Below are positions 50,541 through 59,743 of a stretch of 64,000 nucleotides of DNA, piece after piece (position 1 is the stretch's first letter; every line of letters starts with the position of its first letter). The translations under genes were made by a program, and so were the position numbers. The DNA is from CAYYJR01 sp964472305 (lineage in GTDB: Bacteria; Armatimonadota; Hebobacteria; CAIYQO01). The DNA lies in assembly GCA_964472305.1 (NCBI GenBank), contig CAYYJR010000002.1:62001-126000 (forward strand), written 5' to 3'. The notes beneath the pieces were generated by a model. It did no database searches. It was not told the DNA's origin and saw nothing but the letters and a program-made list of their open reading frames with translations.

Positions 50541-52472
50541 ATGACGCAATCGACTATTACATTTCTGCCGGATCAGCGCAGCGCGGTCATCGAAGAGCAC
50601 CAGACGCTCCTCGAGGCCGCGACGAAGGCCGGCGTCTATGTGAACCGGGTCTGCAGCGGTGACGGCATGTGCGGACGCTGCCGGGTGATCGTGCGGGAAG
50701 GCGATGTCTGGACGGAGCCGACCGCCCATCTGAGTCGCGAAGAGATCCAGCAGGGGTACGTGCTGGCGTGCAAGTGCCTGCCGCGCGGCGATGTCATCAT
50801 CGAGGTGCCGGTGGAATCGCGGCTGGTAGGACGACCGCGCATGACGGACGAGGACACCCTTCGTTTCAGCGCCACGCGGGTGCTGGTGGGCGGCGATGGG
50901 CCGTATCCCTACGACGCATTGACGCAGAAACGATTCCTCACTCTGCCGGCGCCGACGCTGGACGATTCGATCGCCGACCAGGAGCGCTTGTTCCGCGAGT
51001 TGACGCGCGATGCGGAGATTCCGGTACTGCAGATCGGATTGACCCAACTGCAGCAGCTCGCGCACCTGGTGCGCGCCCATGCGTGGGAGGTGACCGCCAC
51101 CCTGGGGCGGCGGGGCGGCACCGTCGAAGTGATGCAGATCGAAGCGGGGGATACCGCGTCCCACAACTTCGGTGTGGCGGTGGATATCGGCACCACCACA
51201 GTGGTGGCGCACCTGGTCGATCTGACGGAGCCGAAAACGGTGGGGCGGCAGGCAACCTATAATTCGCAGCTCCAATACGGCGAAGACATCATTTCACGCA
51301 TCGTCTACGGTAACAGCAAAGAGAAGCTGGCGCAGCTTTCCGCCTGCGTGCAGGCGGATATCAACAACCTGATCGCCGGATTGGTGGAGACCACCGGCGT
51401 CTCGTTGCACGATATTTCCGGTGTGCTCTGCGCCGGCAACACCACCATGACGCACCTGCTGCTGGGGCTCGATCCCTCGGCGATTCGGCAGGAACCCTAT
51501 ACGCCGGTGGCCGCGGCGCCGCCCGTCATTCGTGCGTCGGAGGTGGGGATTCGCATCAATCCGCGCGGGTTGCTGGCCTGCGTGCCGTCTATCGCCTGTT
51601 ATGTGGGGGGTGATGTCGTGGCCGGCACGCTGGTATCGGGCATGGCGCAGTCGTCGGAGCCCAGCCTATTGATCGACATCGGCACCAATGCAGAGATTGT
51701 GATCGGCAATCAGGATTGGCTGGTCTGCTGTGCCGCATCCGCCGGACCCACCTTCGAAGGCGGCGGCATCTCGTGCGGCATGCGCGCGACCCGTGGCGCC
51801 ATCGAGCGGTTGAACATCCGCCAGGGCGGCCAGCAGATTTCCTACAGCGTCGTCGGCGGCGGCAATCCGCTTGGCTTGTGCGGATCGGGACTGATCGATA
51901 CCGTGGCCGGCCTGCTGCGCAACGGATGCGTGGAACGCAGCGGGCAGTTCATCCTCGGCAGCGCGCCGGGACGCCTGCGCGATGGCGAGGAAGGTCTGGA
52001 ATTCGTACTGGTCGAGGCCGCGCAAACCGCCGGCGGCAAAGACATCGTGATCACCCAGGCCGATATCCAGAATTTCATTCGCTCGAAAGGCGCCATCTAT
52101 CACGCCAGCGAATGCCTGCTGGCCGCAGTGGGGCTGGAGTTCAGCAACCTGCAGAACATATATATTGCCGGCGGTTTCGGCAACTATCTGGATATCGCGA
52201 AATCGATCTTCATCGGATTGCTGCCGGATTTGCCGACGGAATGTTTCCAGTTCATCGGCAATGCGTCCGTGCAGGGGGCGAAGATGATGCTGCTGTCACG
52301 CGAAGCATCGCGAGCGGTGGACGTTATCGCCTCGCGCATGACGTATCTCGAACTGAGCACCGATCCCAAATTTATGAATGAGTATACGTCGGCACTGTTT
52401 CTCCCCCATACCGACATCGAACGATTTCCATCCGTGCGCTTGGAACTGGCCAGGCCGCGCGGGGACAAGTGA
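50541..52472 (+). CDS. Reductive activator of the corrinoid protein (RACo, DUF4445)
   Basis: This 643-residue protein reactivates the oxidised Co(II) corrinoid protein with ATP. An N-terminal [2Fe-2S] plant-type domain has CSGDGMCGRC and a fourth Cys in LACKC. A linker domain leads to the ASKHA-type ATPase: GVAVDIGTTTVVAHL at about 210, CAGNTTMTHLLLG, SLLIDIGTNAEI and YIAGGFGNYLD. Its place between acsC and acsD matches the activator genes of acetogens. Confidence 0.94.
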   Translation: MTQSTITFLPDQRSAVIEEHQTLLEAATKAGVYVNRVCSGDGMCGRCRVIVREGDVWTEPTAHLSREEIQQGYVLACKCLPRGDVIIEVPVESRLVGRPRMTDEDTLRFSATRVLVGGDGPYPYDALTQKRFLTLPAPTLDDSIADQERLFRELTRDAEIPVLQIGLTQLQQLAHLVRAHAWEVTATLGRRGGTVEVMQIEAGDTASHNFGVAVDIGTTTVVAHLVDLTEPKTVGRQATYNSQLQYGEDIISRIVYGNSKEKLAQLSACVQADINNLIAGLVETTGVSLHDISGVLCAGNTTMTHLLLGLDPSAIRQEPYTPVAAAPPVIRASEVGIRINPRGLLACVPSIACYVGGDVVAGTLVSGMAQSSEPSLLIDIGTNAEIVIGNQDWLVCCAASAGPTFEGGGISCGMRATRGAIERLNIRQGGQQISYSVVGGGNPLGLCGSGLIDTVAGLLRNGCVERSGQFILGSAPGRLRDGEEGLEFVLVEAAQTAGGKDIVITQADIQNFIRSKGAIYHASECLLAAVGLEFSNLQNIYIAGGFGNYLDIAKSIFIGLLPDLPTECFQFIGNASVQGAKMMLLSREASRAVDVIASRMTYLELSTDPKFMNEYTSALFLPHTDIERFPSVRLELARPRGDK

Positions 52473-52482
52473 GGGGGCACCC

Positions 52483-53226
52483 ATGATTATTGCGGTGGCA
52501 GGAAAAGGCGGCGTCGGCAAGTCGACGATCTCGTCGCTGGTCGTCCGCCATCTGATCGCACGGAAAGAACAACCAGTGCTGGCGGTGGATGCGGACCCGA
52601 ACAACACGTTGGGCGACAAGCTGGGCATCAACGCCGATGTCACCATAGGTGACCTGCGTGAAGAGACCTTGAAAACGAAATACGATGCGCCCGCCGGCAC
52701 GCCGAAACAGCGGATGATCGAGTGTCAGGTGCAGCAAGCCATTATGGAAGGCAATGGATTCGATTTGCTGGTGATGGGGCGCGGCGAAGGACCGGGGTGT
52801 TACTGCTCGGTGAACAATATGCTGCGTTCCTTTCTGGAGGAAGTCACCGCGGGCTATCGACACATTATGGTGGATAACGAGGCCGGCATGGAGCATTTGA
52901 GCCGGCGGACGAATGCGCGGGTGGATCTGATGCTGGTGGTGTGTGATGCCACTCCCACCGGGATGGTGACCGCGAAGCGCATTGCCGAACTGGCGCGCGA
53001 ATTGGGGATCGTGCGGGGGCGCATGGGATTGGTGATCAACCGGACCACCGCCCCGTACGATCCCGCGGCGGCGCGCGCGCTGACCGGGTTGGATCTGCTG
53101 GCATGCGTGCCGGAAGATCCGGCTATCGCGGAGTCTGAACGAACCGGCATGTCGCTGTTGTGCCTGCCGGACGATTCCCCCGCCGTCACCGCGGTGGCGG
53201 TCTTACTGGCCGGTGACGGCATATAA
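52483..53226 (+). CDS. CooC/AcsF-type nickel ATPase (second copy)
   Basis: This 247-residue paralogue of the cooC product has deviant Walker A KGGVGKSTIS, AVDADPNNTLGDKLG, the CxC metal motif in GPGCYCSVNN (about 107) and DNEAGMEHLSRR. Its position inside the acs genes suggests the AcsF role (nickel insertion into ACS or help with the CODH/ACS complex), while the copy at 40423 serves CODH. The specialisation is inferred. GAGGGGG precedes ATG 52483. Confidence 0.9.
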   Translation: MIIAVAGKGGVGKSTISSLVVRHLIARKEQPVLAVDADPNNTLGDKLGINADVTIGDLREETLKTKYDAPAGTPKQRMIECQVQQAIMEGNGFDLLVMGRGEGPGCYCSVNNMLRSFLEEVTAGYRHIMVDNEAGMEHLSRRTNARVDLMLVVCDATPTGMVTAKRIAELARELGIVRGRMGLVINRTTAPYDPAAARALTGLDLLACVPEDPAIAESERTGMSLLCLPDDSPAVTAVAVLLAGDGI

Positions 53227-53262
53227 TTCGACGCTGAATTCGGAAGATAGGAGAGCGGAACG

Positions 53263-54243
53263 ATGGCAATTGAAGATCCCAAAGAACGATGGTCAGCGAC
53301 GGTGGCGACGGTTTGCCTCGGGGCGACCCCCGCTGAAGGCGGTACGCGCGGCTCGACGGTGATGCTGGGCGGGGAAACGACCTTGCCTTTCCTCAATTTT
53401 GAGGGGGAGACGCCGAACAAACCCGTCATCGCGATGGAAGTATTCGACGTGGCGCCGGTCGAGTGGCCGGAAGCGCTGACAACCGCGTTCGGGGACGTGT
53501 TGAACGATCCGGCGGCGTGGGCGAAAAAGTGCGTGCAGGAGTTCGGCGCCGAGTTGATCTGCCTGCGGCTGGCCGGCACCCATCCCGATGGCGGCGACCG
53601 CACGCCGAACGAGGCTGCGGCTACGGTGAAGGCCGTCTTGCGCGCGGTGGATGTGCCGTTGATCATCTGGGGCTGCGATGTCGATGAGAAAGACAACCTG
53701 ACGCTGCCCAAGTGCAGCGAAGCCGCGACCGGCGAACGCTGCATGATTGGCACGGTGAAGGAAGACAACTACAAGACGCTGACGGCATCCTGCATGGCCG
53801 ACGGCCACGTGCTCATCACGGAATCGCCGCTGGACATCAACATCGCCAAGCAGGTGAACATCATGGTCTCCGAGATGGGATTTCCGCTCGATCGCGTCGT
53901 GATGTTCCCCACCACCGGCGGCCTGGGCTATGGCATCGAGTATGCCTACTCTATCCAGGAGCGCGGACGCGTTGCGGCATTGAGCGGCGACAAGATGATG
54001 TCTCCTCCGGTTATCTGCCAGGTCGGCGAAGAAGCGTGGCGCGGCAAAGAAGCGCGCGCCTCCACTGCCGAAGCGCCCCAGTGGGGTCCGGCCGAAAAAC
54101 GCGGTCCGCTGTGGGAGGCGATGACGGCGATTACCCTGCTGCAGGCCGGCGCCGACGTGCTCATCATGCGGCATCCGGCCGCGGTGGCGGTGGTGAAACA
54201 GACGATCGATGCCCTTATCGGCACCGTACCCCAACAGTCATAG
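53263..54243 (+). CDS. acsD: Corrinoid iron-sulfur protein small (delta) subunit
   Basis: This 326-residue TIM-barrel subunit pairs with AcsC to bind cobalamin. Typical stretches are GGETTLPFLNFEGETPNKPVIA, ICLRLAGTHPDGGDRT, IIWGCDVDEKDN, ITESPLDINIAKQVNIM and PTTGGLGYGIEYAYSIQERGR. Length and composition match bacterial AcsD. A GGAGAGCGGAACG sequence precedes the ATG, and it lies 36 nt after the second cooC. Confidence 0.95.
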   Translation: MAIEDPKERWSATVATVCLGATPAEGGTRGSTVMLGGETTLPFLNFEGETPNKPVIAMEVFDVAPVEWPEALTTAFGDVLNDPAAWAKKCVQEFGAELICLRLAGTHPDGGDRTPNEAAATVKAVLRAVDVPLIIWGCDVDEKDNLTLPKCSEAATGERCMIGTVKEDNYKTLTASCMADGHVLITESPLDINIAKQVNIMVSEMGFPLDRVVMFPTTGGLGYGIEYAYSIQERGRVAALSGDKMMSPPVICQVGEEAWRGKEARASTAEAPQWGPAEKRGPLWEAMTAITLLQAGADVLIMRHPAAVAVVKQTIDALIGTVPQQS

Positions 54244-54277
54244 CGATTGCGACGTAATCAGGAGAGGAGAATCGGCG

Positions 54278-55066
54278 ATGATTATCATCGGTGAACGCAT
54301 CAACGGTATGTTCAAGACGGTCAAAGAGGCGATCCAGGCGCGCGATAAGACCGTCATTCAGGAGCTGGCGCTGCGGCAGCTCGCTGAAGGCGCGGATATG
54401 CTGGACATTAATGTCGGCACCGCCGCCGCGGATCCGGTTGACGCCATGCGCTGGCTGGTGCAGACGGTTCGCGAAGTCACGGAGAAGCCGTTGGCCATTG
54501 ACAACCCGAACTACGAAACCATGAAAGCCGGACTGGAAGCCTGCACCGGCGCGAAGATGATCAACTCCACCATCGGCGGCAACGAGGCACTGGATCGTTT
54601 CCTGCCGCTGGCGAAAGAGCACAATGCCATGGTCGTGGCGCTCTGCATCGATGAAAATGGCGTACCGGTGACCATCGACGGGCGCATCGAGGTCGCGATG
54701 AACGTGCTCGCGAAAGCCATGGAGTATGATTTGCCCATCGACAGCCTGTATATCGATCCCATCATTCTGCCGGTGAAGGCCGAGCAGAAAACGCCGGGCA
54801 TCGTGCTGGAATCCATCCGGCAATTTACCATGCTGGCCGATCCCGCGCCGCATATCGTCATCGGGTTGAGCAACCTGTCGCAGGGGGCGGTAGACCGCAA
54901 GCTGATTAATCGCACCTTCCTGACCATGTGCATCGGCGCCGGGCTGGATGCCGCCATCGTCGATCCGCTGGATGTCGAGTTGATGGATGCCATGATCGCT
55001 GCCGAGTTATTGATGAACCGCGCGATTTACAGCGATTCCTTCCTGAAGGCATATCGCCAGAGGTAA
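54278..55066 (+). CDS. acsE: Methyltetrahydrofolate:corrinoid protein methyltransferase
   Basis: This 262-residue pterin-binding TIM barrel moves the methyl group of methyl-tetrahydrofolate to the Co(I) corrinoid protein. Family motifs include IIGERINGMFKTVKEAI at the start, DMLDINVGTAAADPVDAM, PLAIDNPNYETMKAGL, MINSTIGG and VIGLSNLSQG (the family's conserved pterin/Asn region). ATG 54278 has GGAGAGGAG upstream. The usual companions metV and metF do not follow; a DUF3786 gene does, after 4 nt. Confidence 0.95.
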   Translation: MIIIGERINGMFKTVKEAIQARDKTVIQELALRQLAEGADMLDINVGTAAADPVDAMRWLVQTVREVTEKPLAIDNPNYETMKAGLEACTGAKMINSTIGGNEALDRFLPLAKEHNAMVVALCIDENGVPVTIDGRIEVAMNVLAKAMEYDLPIDSLYIDPIILPVKAEQKTPGIVLESIRQFTMLADPAPHIVIGLSNLSQGAVDRKLINRTFLTMCIGAGLDAAIVDPLDVELMDAMIAAELLMNRAIYSDSFLKAYRQR

Positions 55067-55070
55067 CCGG

Positions 55071-55745
55071 ATGGTCATGAGCGGGGATGCACGACAGCAG
55101 GCGGGGGTTGACCCGCGGTTTCCCATTCCTCCACGACAGCAACCCTATCTGCGTGCCTTTGAGTTGGGATTTGATCTGCTGGACTCGCTTGACCCGACTG
55201 GGGCGCGTTTGCCCGCGCTCGGTGCCGAGTGCGCGCGCGGACTGATTCGCCTGCCGTCGCTGCGCCGCGTGCTGGTGATCGACCCGGCGCACCGTGAAGT
55301 GCGGGTGGATGGCGGAGGCCGTCTCCACCATACCTGGGCGTTGCTGGCACTCCACTACCTGTGTGCGACCGACGTGACGGCGGATGCGCGGGAAGTGTCG
55401 TTAAAGCATTTTGACGATTGCCGGGGCTACCTGGATGCCTTCAACCGGCGCATTATCGGACGCTTCCTGGCAACGGCCGGGCGCACGCGTGAGCAATTCA
55501 TTGCCCGGTGTGAAGAACAGGGGGCAACGCGGTTGTCCGGGACGGCGGTCAGTTTCGAGTTTGCGCTGTTTCCGCGTTTGCCCCTCGTTCTCATCCGCTA
55601 CGATGAGGACGAAGAAATCGGGCCTGGTGCCAACCTGATCTTTCATCGGGATGCCGAGTACTTGCTGCCCCCGGAAGATCGGATTGTCGCCGCGGAATTA
55701 TTACTGGATTTACTGACAGGTAAGTCACTGATTGAGACGCCGTGA
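55071..55745 (+). CDS. DUF3786 protein
   Basis: This 224-residue protein is of the DUF3786 type. The diagnostic C-terminal half reads FALFPRLPLVLIRYDEDEE, then FHRDAEYLLPPEDRIVAAELL. The mid-region LLALHYLCATDVTADAREVSLKHF also matches what I remember of that family. It is a soluble protein of unknown function that often sits in corrinoid/acetyl-CoA pathway loci, so a role with corrinoid or methyl transfer is plausible. It begins 4 nt after acsE, with GAGGTAA before ATG 55071. Confidence 0.75.
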   Translation: MVMSGDARQQAGVDPRFPIPPRQQPYLRAFELGFDLLDSLDPTGARLPALGAECARGLIRLPSLRRVLVIDPAHREVRVDGGGRLHHTWALLALHYLCATDVTADAREVSLKHFDDCRGYLDAFNRRIIGRFLATAGRTREQFIARCEEQGATRLSGTAVSFEFALFPRLPLVLIRYDEDEEIGPGANLIFHRDAEYLLPPEDRIVAAELLLDLLTGKSLIETP

Positions 55746-55788
55746 GGTGTCTACGAACCCGAAATTGTCCGGGATAGGAGAGAAAAGT

Positions 55789-56874
55789 ATGAAAACGCTG
55801 TATCTCGTCTCTACGAAAGCCTTTGCCGGGAAAACGTTGTTTTCCATTTCCCTGGCAAAGGATGCCCGTCGGCGGGGATTGCACGTGCGCTACTTCAAAC
55901 CGGTCGGTCCTTATCCGATCCAGGTTGACGGCATCACGACCGACAAAGACGCTTACCGAATCAACCAGTTGCTGGAGATGGATACGCCGACCGCGCAGTT
56001 GTGCCCGGTGCCAATGACCACGGAGTTCCATCGGCAGACGCTGGCGGGCACGTTACCCGACTTGTTGCCGGCGGTGGTGCAAACCCATCAGATGCTGGCC
56101 GCCGATACTGACCTGATGATTGCCGGCGGCGTCGGCGCTGTCTTCAGTTGCGGCATGTCGTTCGGTCTGCCGGCGTGGAAGGTAGCCGAGGCGATCGACG
56201 CCAGCGTGCTGGTGGTGTCGCGCTTTAAACCGGATCGTACACTTGATGAATTGCTTTCCGCACATCGCCTGCTGGACGGGCGCATGGCAGGTGCGGTGAT
56301 CAATGCGGTGCGACCGGATCAGATGGAAAAAGTCAAGCAGATGATCGTGCCTTTCCTGGAAAGGCAAGGGGTGCCCATCTTCGGCGTATTGCCTGAGGAA
56401 CCCACCCTGCAAGCCATCTCGGTGCGCGACTTGAAGGACGGGCTGTCAGCCCGCGTACTGGTCGGCGAAGAAGGTCTGGAAGGATTGGTCGAAAATTTCG
56501 CAATCGGCGCGATGACACCGGAAGCAGCGCTGCGCCACTTCCTCAGAGTGCCCAACAAAGCCGTGGTAACCGGCAGCGACCGGGACGATATCCAATGCGC
56601 CGCGTTGGAAACGTCGCTGAAAGCGCTGATACTGACCGGCGGGTTCGAGCCGGCCAGCCGTATCCTGTCATCAGCCGCCGCCCGCAAGGTGCCGGTATTG
56701 CTGGTGCGCGAGGATACCTTTACCACCATCGAGCGCATCGATTCGATGCTGGAGCACCTGCGCTTCCACCAGTCGCCGAAGATCGAAAAAGCGGAGCAAC
56801 TGGTTGCCGCGTGCATTGAGATGGATCGTCTCTGGGAGAAAGTCGGCATCACCGCAACGTCCGCGGTCAAGTAG
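55789..56874 (+). CDS. AAA_26/DRTGG domain protein (phosphotransacetylase N-terminal-like)
   Basis: This 361-residue protein has an N-terminal BioD-like P-loop domain (STKAFAGKTLFSISLAKDA, YFKPVGPYPIQVDG) and a DRTGG domain (about residues 210-325, VLVGEEGLEGLVENFAIGAM then TGSDRDDIQCAALE and ALILTGG). This equals the regulatory N-terminal part of long phosphotransacetylases but lacks the catalytic PTA domain. It may be a regulator or acyl-phosphate/nucleotide sensor in the acetyl-CoA locus; that is inference. GGAGAGAAAAG precedes ATG 55789. Confidence 0.8.
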   Translation: MKTLYLVSTKAFAGKTLFSISLAKDARRRGLHVRYFKPVGPYPIQVDGITTDKDAYRINQLLEMDTPTAQLCPVPMTTEFHRQTLAGTLPDLLPAVVQTHQMLAADTDLMIAGGVGAVFSCGMSFGLPAWKVAEAIDASVLVVSRFKPDRTLDELLSAHRLLDGRMAGAVINAVRPDQMEKVKQMIVPFLERQGVPIFGVLPEEPTLQAISVRDLKDGLSARVLVGEEGLEGLVENFAIGAMTPEAALRHFLRVPNKAVVTGSDRDDIQCAALETSLKALILTGGFEPASRILSSAAARKVPVLLVREDTFTTIERIDSMLEHLRFHQSPKIEKAEQLVAACIEMDRLWEKVGITATSAVK

Positions 56875-56951
56875 CGTGCAACACACCGGTGCGCGGGGGG
56901 ATGCCGGCGCATATACAGATCACGGTGGGGCAGTGCGAAAGGGGCAGCAAT

Positions 56952-57161
56952 ATGCCACTCACATGGAAACCGCTGGTCGGTTCACCGGATGACCCGGTGG
57001 ACGAGGTATATATTTCGGAGATCTATCGCGCCAAAATTCCCGGCGGTTGGTTGGTGCGGGTGATTGATCCGGCTGATTACGACATCCCCGTCCGGCTTAG
57101 CAACTGCATCGTGTTCGTGCCCGATCCTCGTCATGAATGGGATGGTCATTCCCTGCCCTGA
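56952..57161 (+). CDS. Small hypothetical protein in the acetyl-CoA locus
   Basis: This 69-residue protein starts at ATG 56952 (AAAGGGGC upstream). It is acidic and beta-like, with WKPLVGSPDDPVDEVYISEI and a conserved-looking tail PDPRHEWDG. It has no Cys pair, signal or span. No family is recognised. Its place between the DRTGG protein and acetyl-CoA synthetase suggests cotranscription. The frame is open to 56889, but the shorter start has the better ribosome-binding site. Confidence 0.55.
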   Translation: MPLTWKPLVGSPDDPVDEVYISEIYRAKIPGGWLVRVIDPADYDIPVRLSNCIVFVPDPRHEWDGHSLP

Positions 57162-57321
57162 TGTCGCGTTTTGCCGTCTGCCTGCCGGTTACAGCATGGT
57201 GCCGGTGGGCTCCCAGCAGCGCCAACGCAGAAAACGAGTGCACTCTGGTGAGATGCGGTCTCGCTTTCCGCGTAGCAAAAGATAATACCAATGCCATCGC
57301 ATATCTCTAAAGGAGGAAGTC

Positions 57322-59217
57322 ATGGTGACCAATGCGTCGCTGGAAGGTGAAGTGTATTACCCCTCCACGGAGGTGCTCGACCAAACGTGCCTACCCGACT
57401 GGGAAGCACTGGCAAAACGGGCTGACGAAGACCTTGAGGGATTCTGGGCGGCAGAGGCCGAGGAACTCGAATGGTACCGTAAGTGGGATCGTGTATTGGA
57501 TGACAGCAAGCAGCCCTTTTATCAATGGTTCGTCGGAGGGCAGGTGAATATCGTCCACAACGCGCTCGATCGGCATATGAAAACCTGGCGCAAGAACAAA
57601 CTCGCGCTCATCTGGGTCGGCGAACGCGGCGATGTCCGCACTTACTCCTACTTCGCGCTGTATCGCGAAGTCAACCAGTTCAGCAACCTGCTGAAAGCGA
57701 TGGGCGTGCGGAAAGGCGACCGGGTCACCATTTACATGCCGCGCATCCCGGAGATTATCATCGCCATGCTGGCCTGCGCGCGCATCGGCGCCATTCACTC
57801 CGTGGTTTACGGCGGATTCAGCGTCGATGCGTTGCAGGGACGCATCGAAGACTCGCAGTCGCGCGTGGTGATCACCGCCGACGGGGGGTGGATGAACGGC
57901 AAGCTGATCGAGTTGAAGAAGATCGTGGATGAGGCGCTCAAGCGCTGCCCCTCCGTCGAAACCGTCATCATGATCCGGCGCACCGGGCAGGATGTATCGG
58001 TCGAGATGGGTCGCGATTACTGGTATCACGATCTGTTGAAGCTGCCCATTGTGAACGGCGCGTGTCCCGCGGAAATCATGGATGCCGAGGACCCCTTGTA
58101 TATCCTGTATACCTCGGGCACCACCAGCAAACCCAAAGCCATTCTGCACACCCACGGCGGCTACATGGTGGGGTGCTACTCGACGCTGAAGTATGTGTTT
58201 GAATTGAACGATATGGATCGTTGGTGGTGCACGGCGGATCCGGGGTGGGTCACCGGCCACTCATACCTCGTCTACGGCCCGTTGTTGATGGGCGCCACCA
58301 CCTTCATGTATGAGGGTGCGCCGACCTACCCGTATCCGGATCGCTGGTGGTCGATGGTCGAAAAGTATGGCATCACGGTGTTCTACACGGCGCCGACCGC
58401 CATCCGCGGCTTGATGCGCTTCGGAGAATCATGGCCGCGCCGTCGCGATCTGTCTTCGTTGCGCCTGCTGGGCTCGGTGGGCGAACCGATTAATCCGGAA
58501 GCCTGGAAGTGGTATCACACCGTGATCGGCAACCAACGCTGCCCGATCATGGATACCTGGTGGCAAACCGAGACGGGGATGTTCATGATCACGCCCACCC
58601 CGGCTGTGCCGCTGAAGCCCGGTTCCGGCACTCGTCCCTTCTTCGGACAGCAGGCCGAAATTGTCGACGAAGCCGGCAACCACGTCGCCGACGGCGAGGA
58701 AGGCTACCTGGTGCTGAAACGTCCGTGGCCGGCCATGCTTCGCACGATCTACAACGACCCCGATCGTTATGTCGATCAATACTGGGCGCGGTATCCCGGT
58801 CGCTATATGACCGGGGATTCGGCCAAGCGGGATAAGGACGGGTATTACTGGATCATCGGTCGCGTGGATGATGTCATTAAAGTTTCCGGGTATCGGCTGG
58901 GAACGGCGGAAGTGGAGAGCGCGCTGGTCAGTCACTCGGCGGTGGCGGAGGCGGCGGCAATTGGGCTACCGCACGAAATCAAGGGACAGGCGATCCATGT
59001 CTACTGCATCCTGCGCTCCGGGCACGAACCCAGCATCGAATTGGTCGAAGAACTGCGTCAGCATGTCGGGCAGCACCTGGGTCCGATAGCCAAGCCGGAA
59101 AAGATCAGCTTCGTCGATGCACTGCCCAAAACACGCTCCGGCAAGATCATGCGCCGCCTGCTGAAGGCGCGCGCACAAGGGCTGGCCGAGGGCGATATTT
59201 CGACCCTGGACGAATGA
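57322..59217 (+). CDS. acs: Acetyl-CoA synthetase, AMP-forming
   Basis: This 631-residue member of the adenylate-forming family makes acetyl-CoA from acetate, ATP and CoA. It has the P-loop-like YTSGTTSKPKAILHTHGG, the acetate-pocket region WWCTADPGWVTGHSYLVYGP, the adenylate motif DTWWQTETGMFMI, the hinge YWIIGRVDDVIKVSGYRLG and the acetylatable Lys in KTRSGKIMRRLLK. A perfect AAAGGAGG lies upstream of ATG 57322. It stands within the Wood-Ljungdahl locus where pta/ackA might be expected, which bears on the direction of acetate flow. Confidence 0.94.
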   Translation: MVTNASLEGEVYYPSTEVLDQTCLPDWEALAKRADEDLEGFWAAEAEELEWYRKWDRVLDDSKQPFYQWFVGGQVNIVHNALDRHMKTWRKNKLALIWVGERGDVRTYSYFALYREVNQFSNLLKAMGVRKGDRVTIYMPRIPEIIIAMLACARIGAIHSVVYGGFSVDALQGRIEDSQSRVVITADGGWMNGKLIELKKIVDEALKRCPSVETVIMIRRTGQDVSVEMGRDYWYHDLLKLPIVNGACPAEIMDAEDPLYILYTSGTTSKPKAILHTHGGYMVGCYSTLKYVFELNDMDRWWCTADPGWVTGHSYLVYGPLLMGATTFMYEGAPTYPYPDRWWSMVEKYGITVFYTAPTAIRGLMRFGESWPRRRDLSSLRLLGSVGEPINPEAWKWYHTVIGNQRCPIMDTWWQTETGMFMITPTPAVPLKPGSGTRPFFGQQAEIVDEAGNHVADGEEGYLVLKRPWPAMLRTIYNDPDRYVDQYWARYPGRYMTGDSAKRDKDGYYWIIGRVDDVIKVSGYRLGTAEVESALVSHSAVAEAAAIGLPHEIKGQAIHVYCILRSGHEPSIELVEELRQHVGQHLGPIAKPEKISFVDALPKTRSGKIMRRLLKARAQGLAEGDISTLDE

Positions 59218-59230
59218 AGAGGAGTAACCG

Positions 59231-59743
59231 ATGTGTGAAATGCTGGATCGGCTCGATCAGATCCTCCAGGAGTATACCACGGCGGATAGCACGAGTCCGC
59301 GCGGTCGGGAACGGCTCCTGCTGCCGCTGTTGCAGCGGGTGCAGCGCGAATTCGCCTATGTTCCAATAAAGACCCTCGCGCCGTTGGCACGCTTCACCGG
59401 ACTCTCGGAAAGTCAAATCTATGGGGTCGCCACCTTCTATGCACATTTCAAGTTCACCGTGCCGGGAAAGCATTCCATCACGGTCTGCTGCGGTACCGCG
59501 TGTCATGTACGGGGGAGCGATCGCCTGGTCGGCGACATTCAGGAGCAACTGGCGATCAGTCCGGGGCAAACCACTCCGGACGGGAACGTCTCGCTGGAGA
59601 CCACGGCATGCTTCGGGTCATGCGCGTTGGCGCCGGTGGTGGTTATCGACGGTAAAGCGCAAGGACGTATGAGCCGGACACGCATCAGCAAAGCGCTGCA
59701 CGCGCTCGCGACTGTCGCACAGTCAGAAGAGGGGTCAGTATGA
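59231..59743 (+). CDS. NuoE-like [2Fe-2S] subunit (formate-dehydrogenase-associated)
   Basis: This 170-residue second NuoE paralogue has LLPLLQRVQREFAYVPIKTL and GVATFYAHFKF, then the [2Fe-2S] ligands CCGTAC and CFGSC. It is coupled to NuoF by a 4-nt ATGA overlap and belongs to the NuoE-NuoF-FdhA set. In known NAD(P)-dependent formate dehydrogenases this subunit relays electrons between NuoF and the catalytic subunit. GAGGAG precedes the start, 13 nt after acs. Confidence 0.93.
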   Translation: MCEMLDRLDQILQEYTTADSTSPRGRERLLLPLLQRVQREFAYVPIKTLAPLARFTGLSESQIYGVATFYAHFKFTVPGKHSITVCCGTACHVRGSDRLVGDIQEQLAISPGQTTPDGNVSLETTACFGSCALAPVVVIDGKAQGRMSRTRISKALHALATVAQSEEGSV

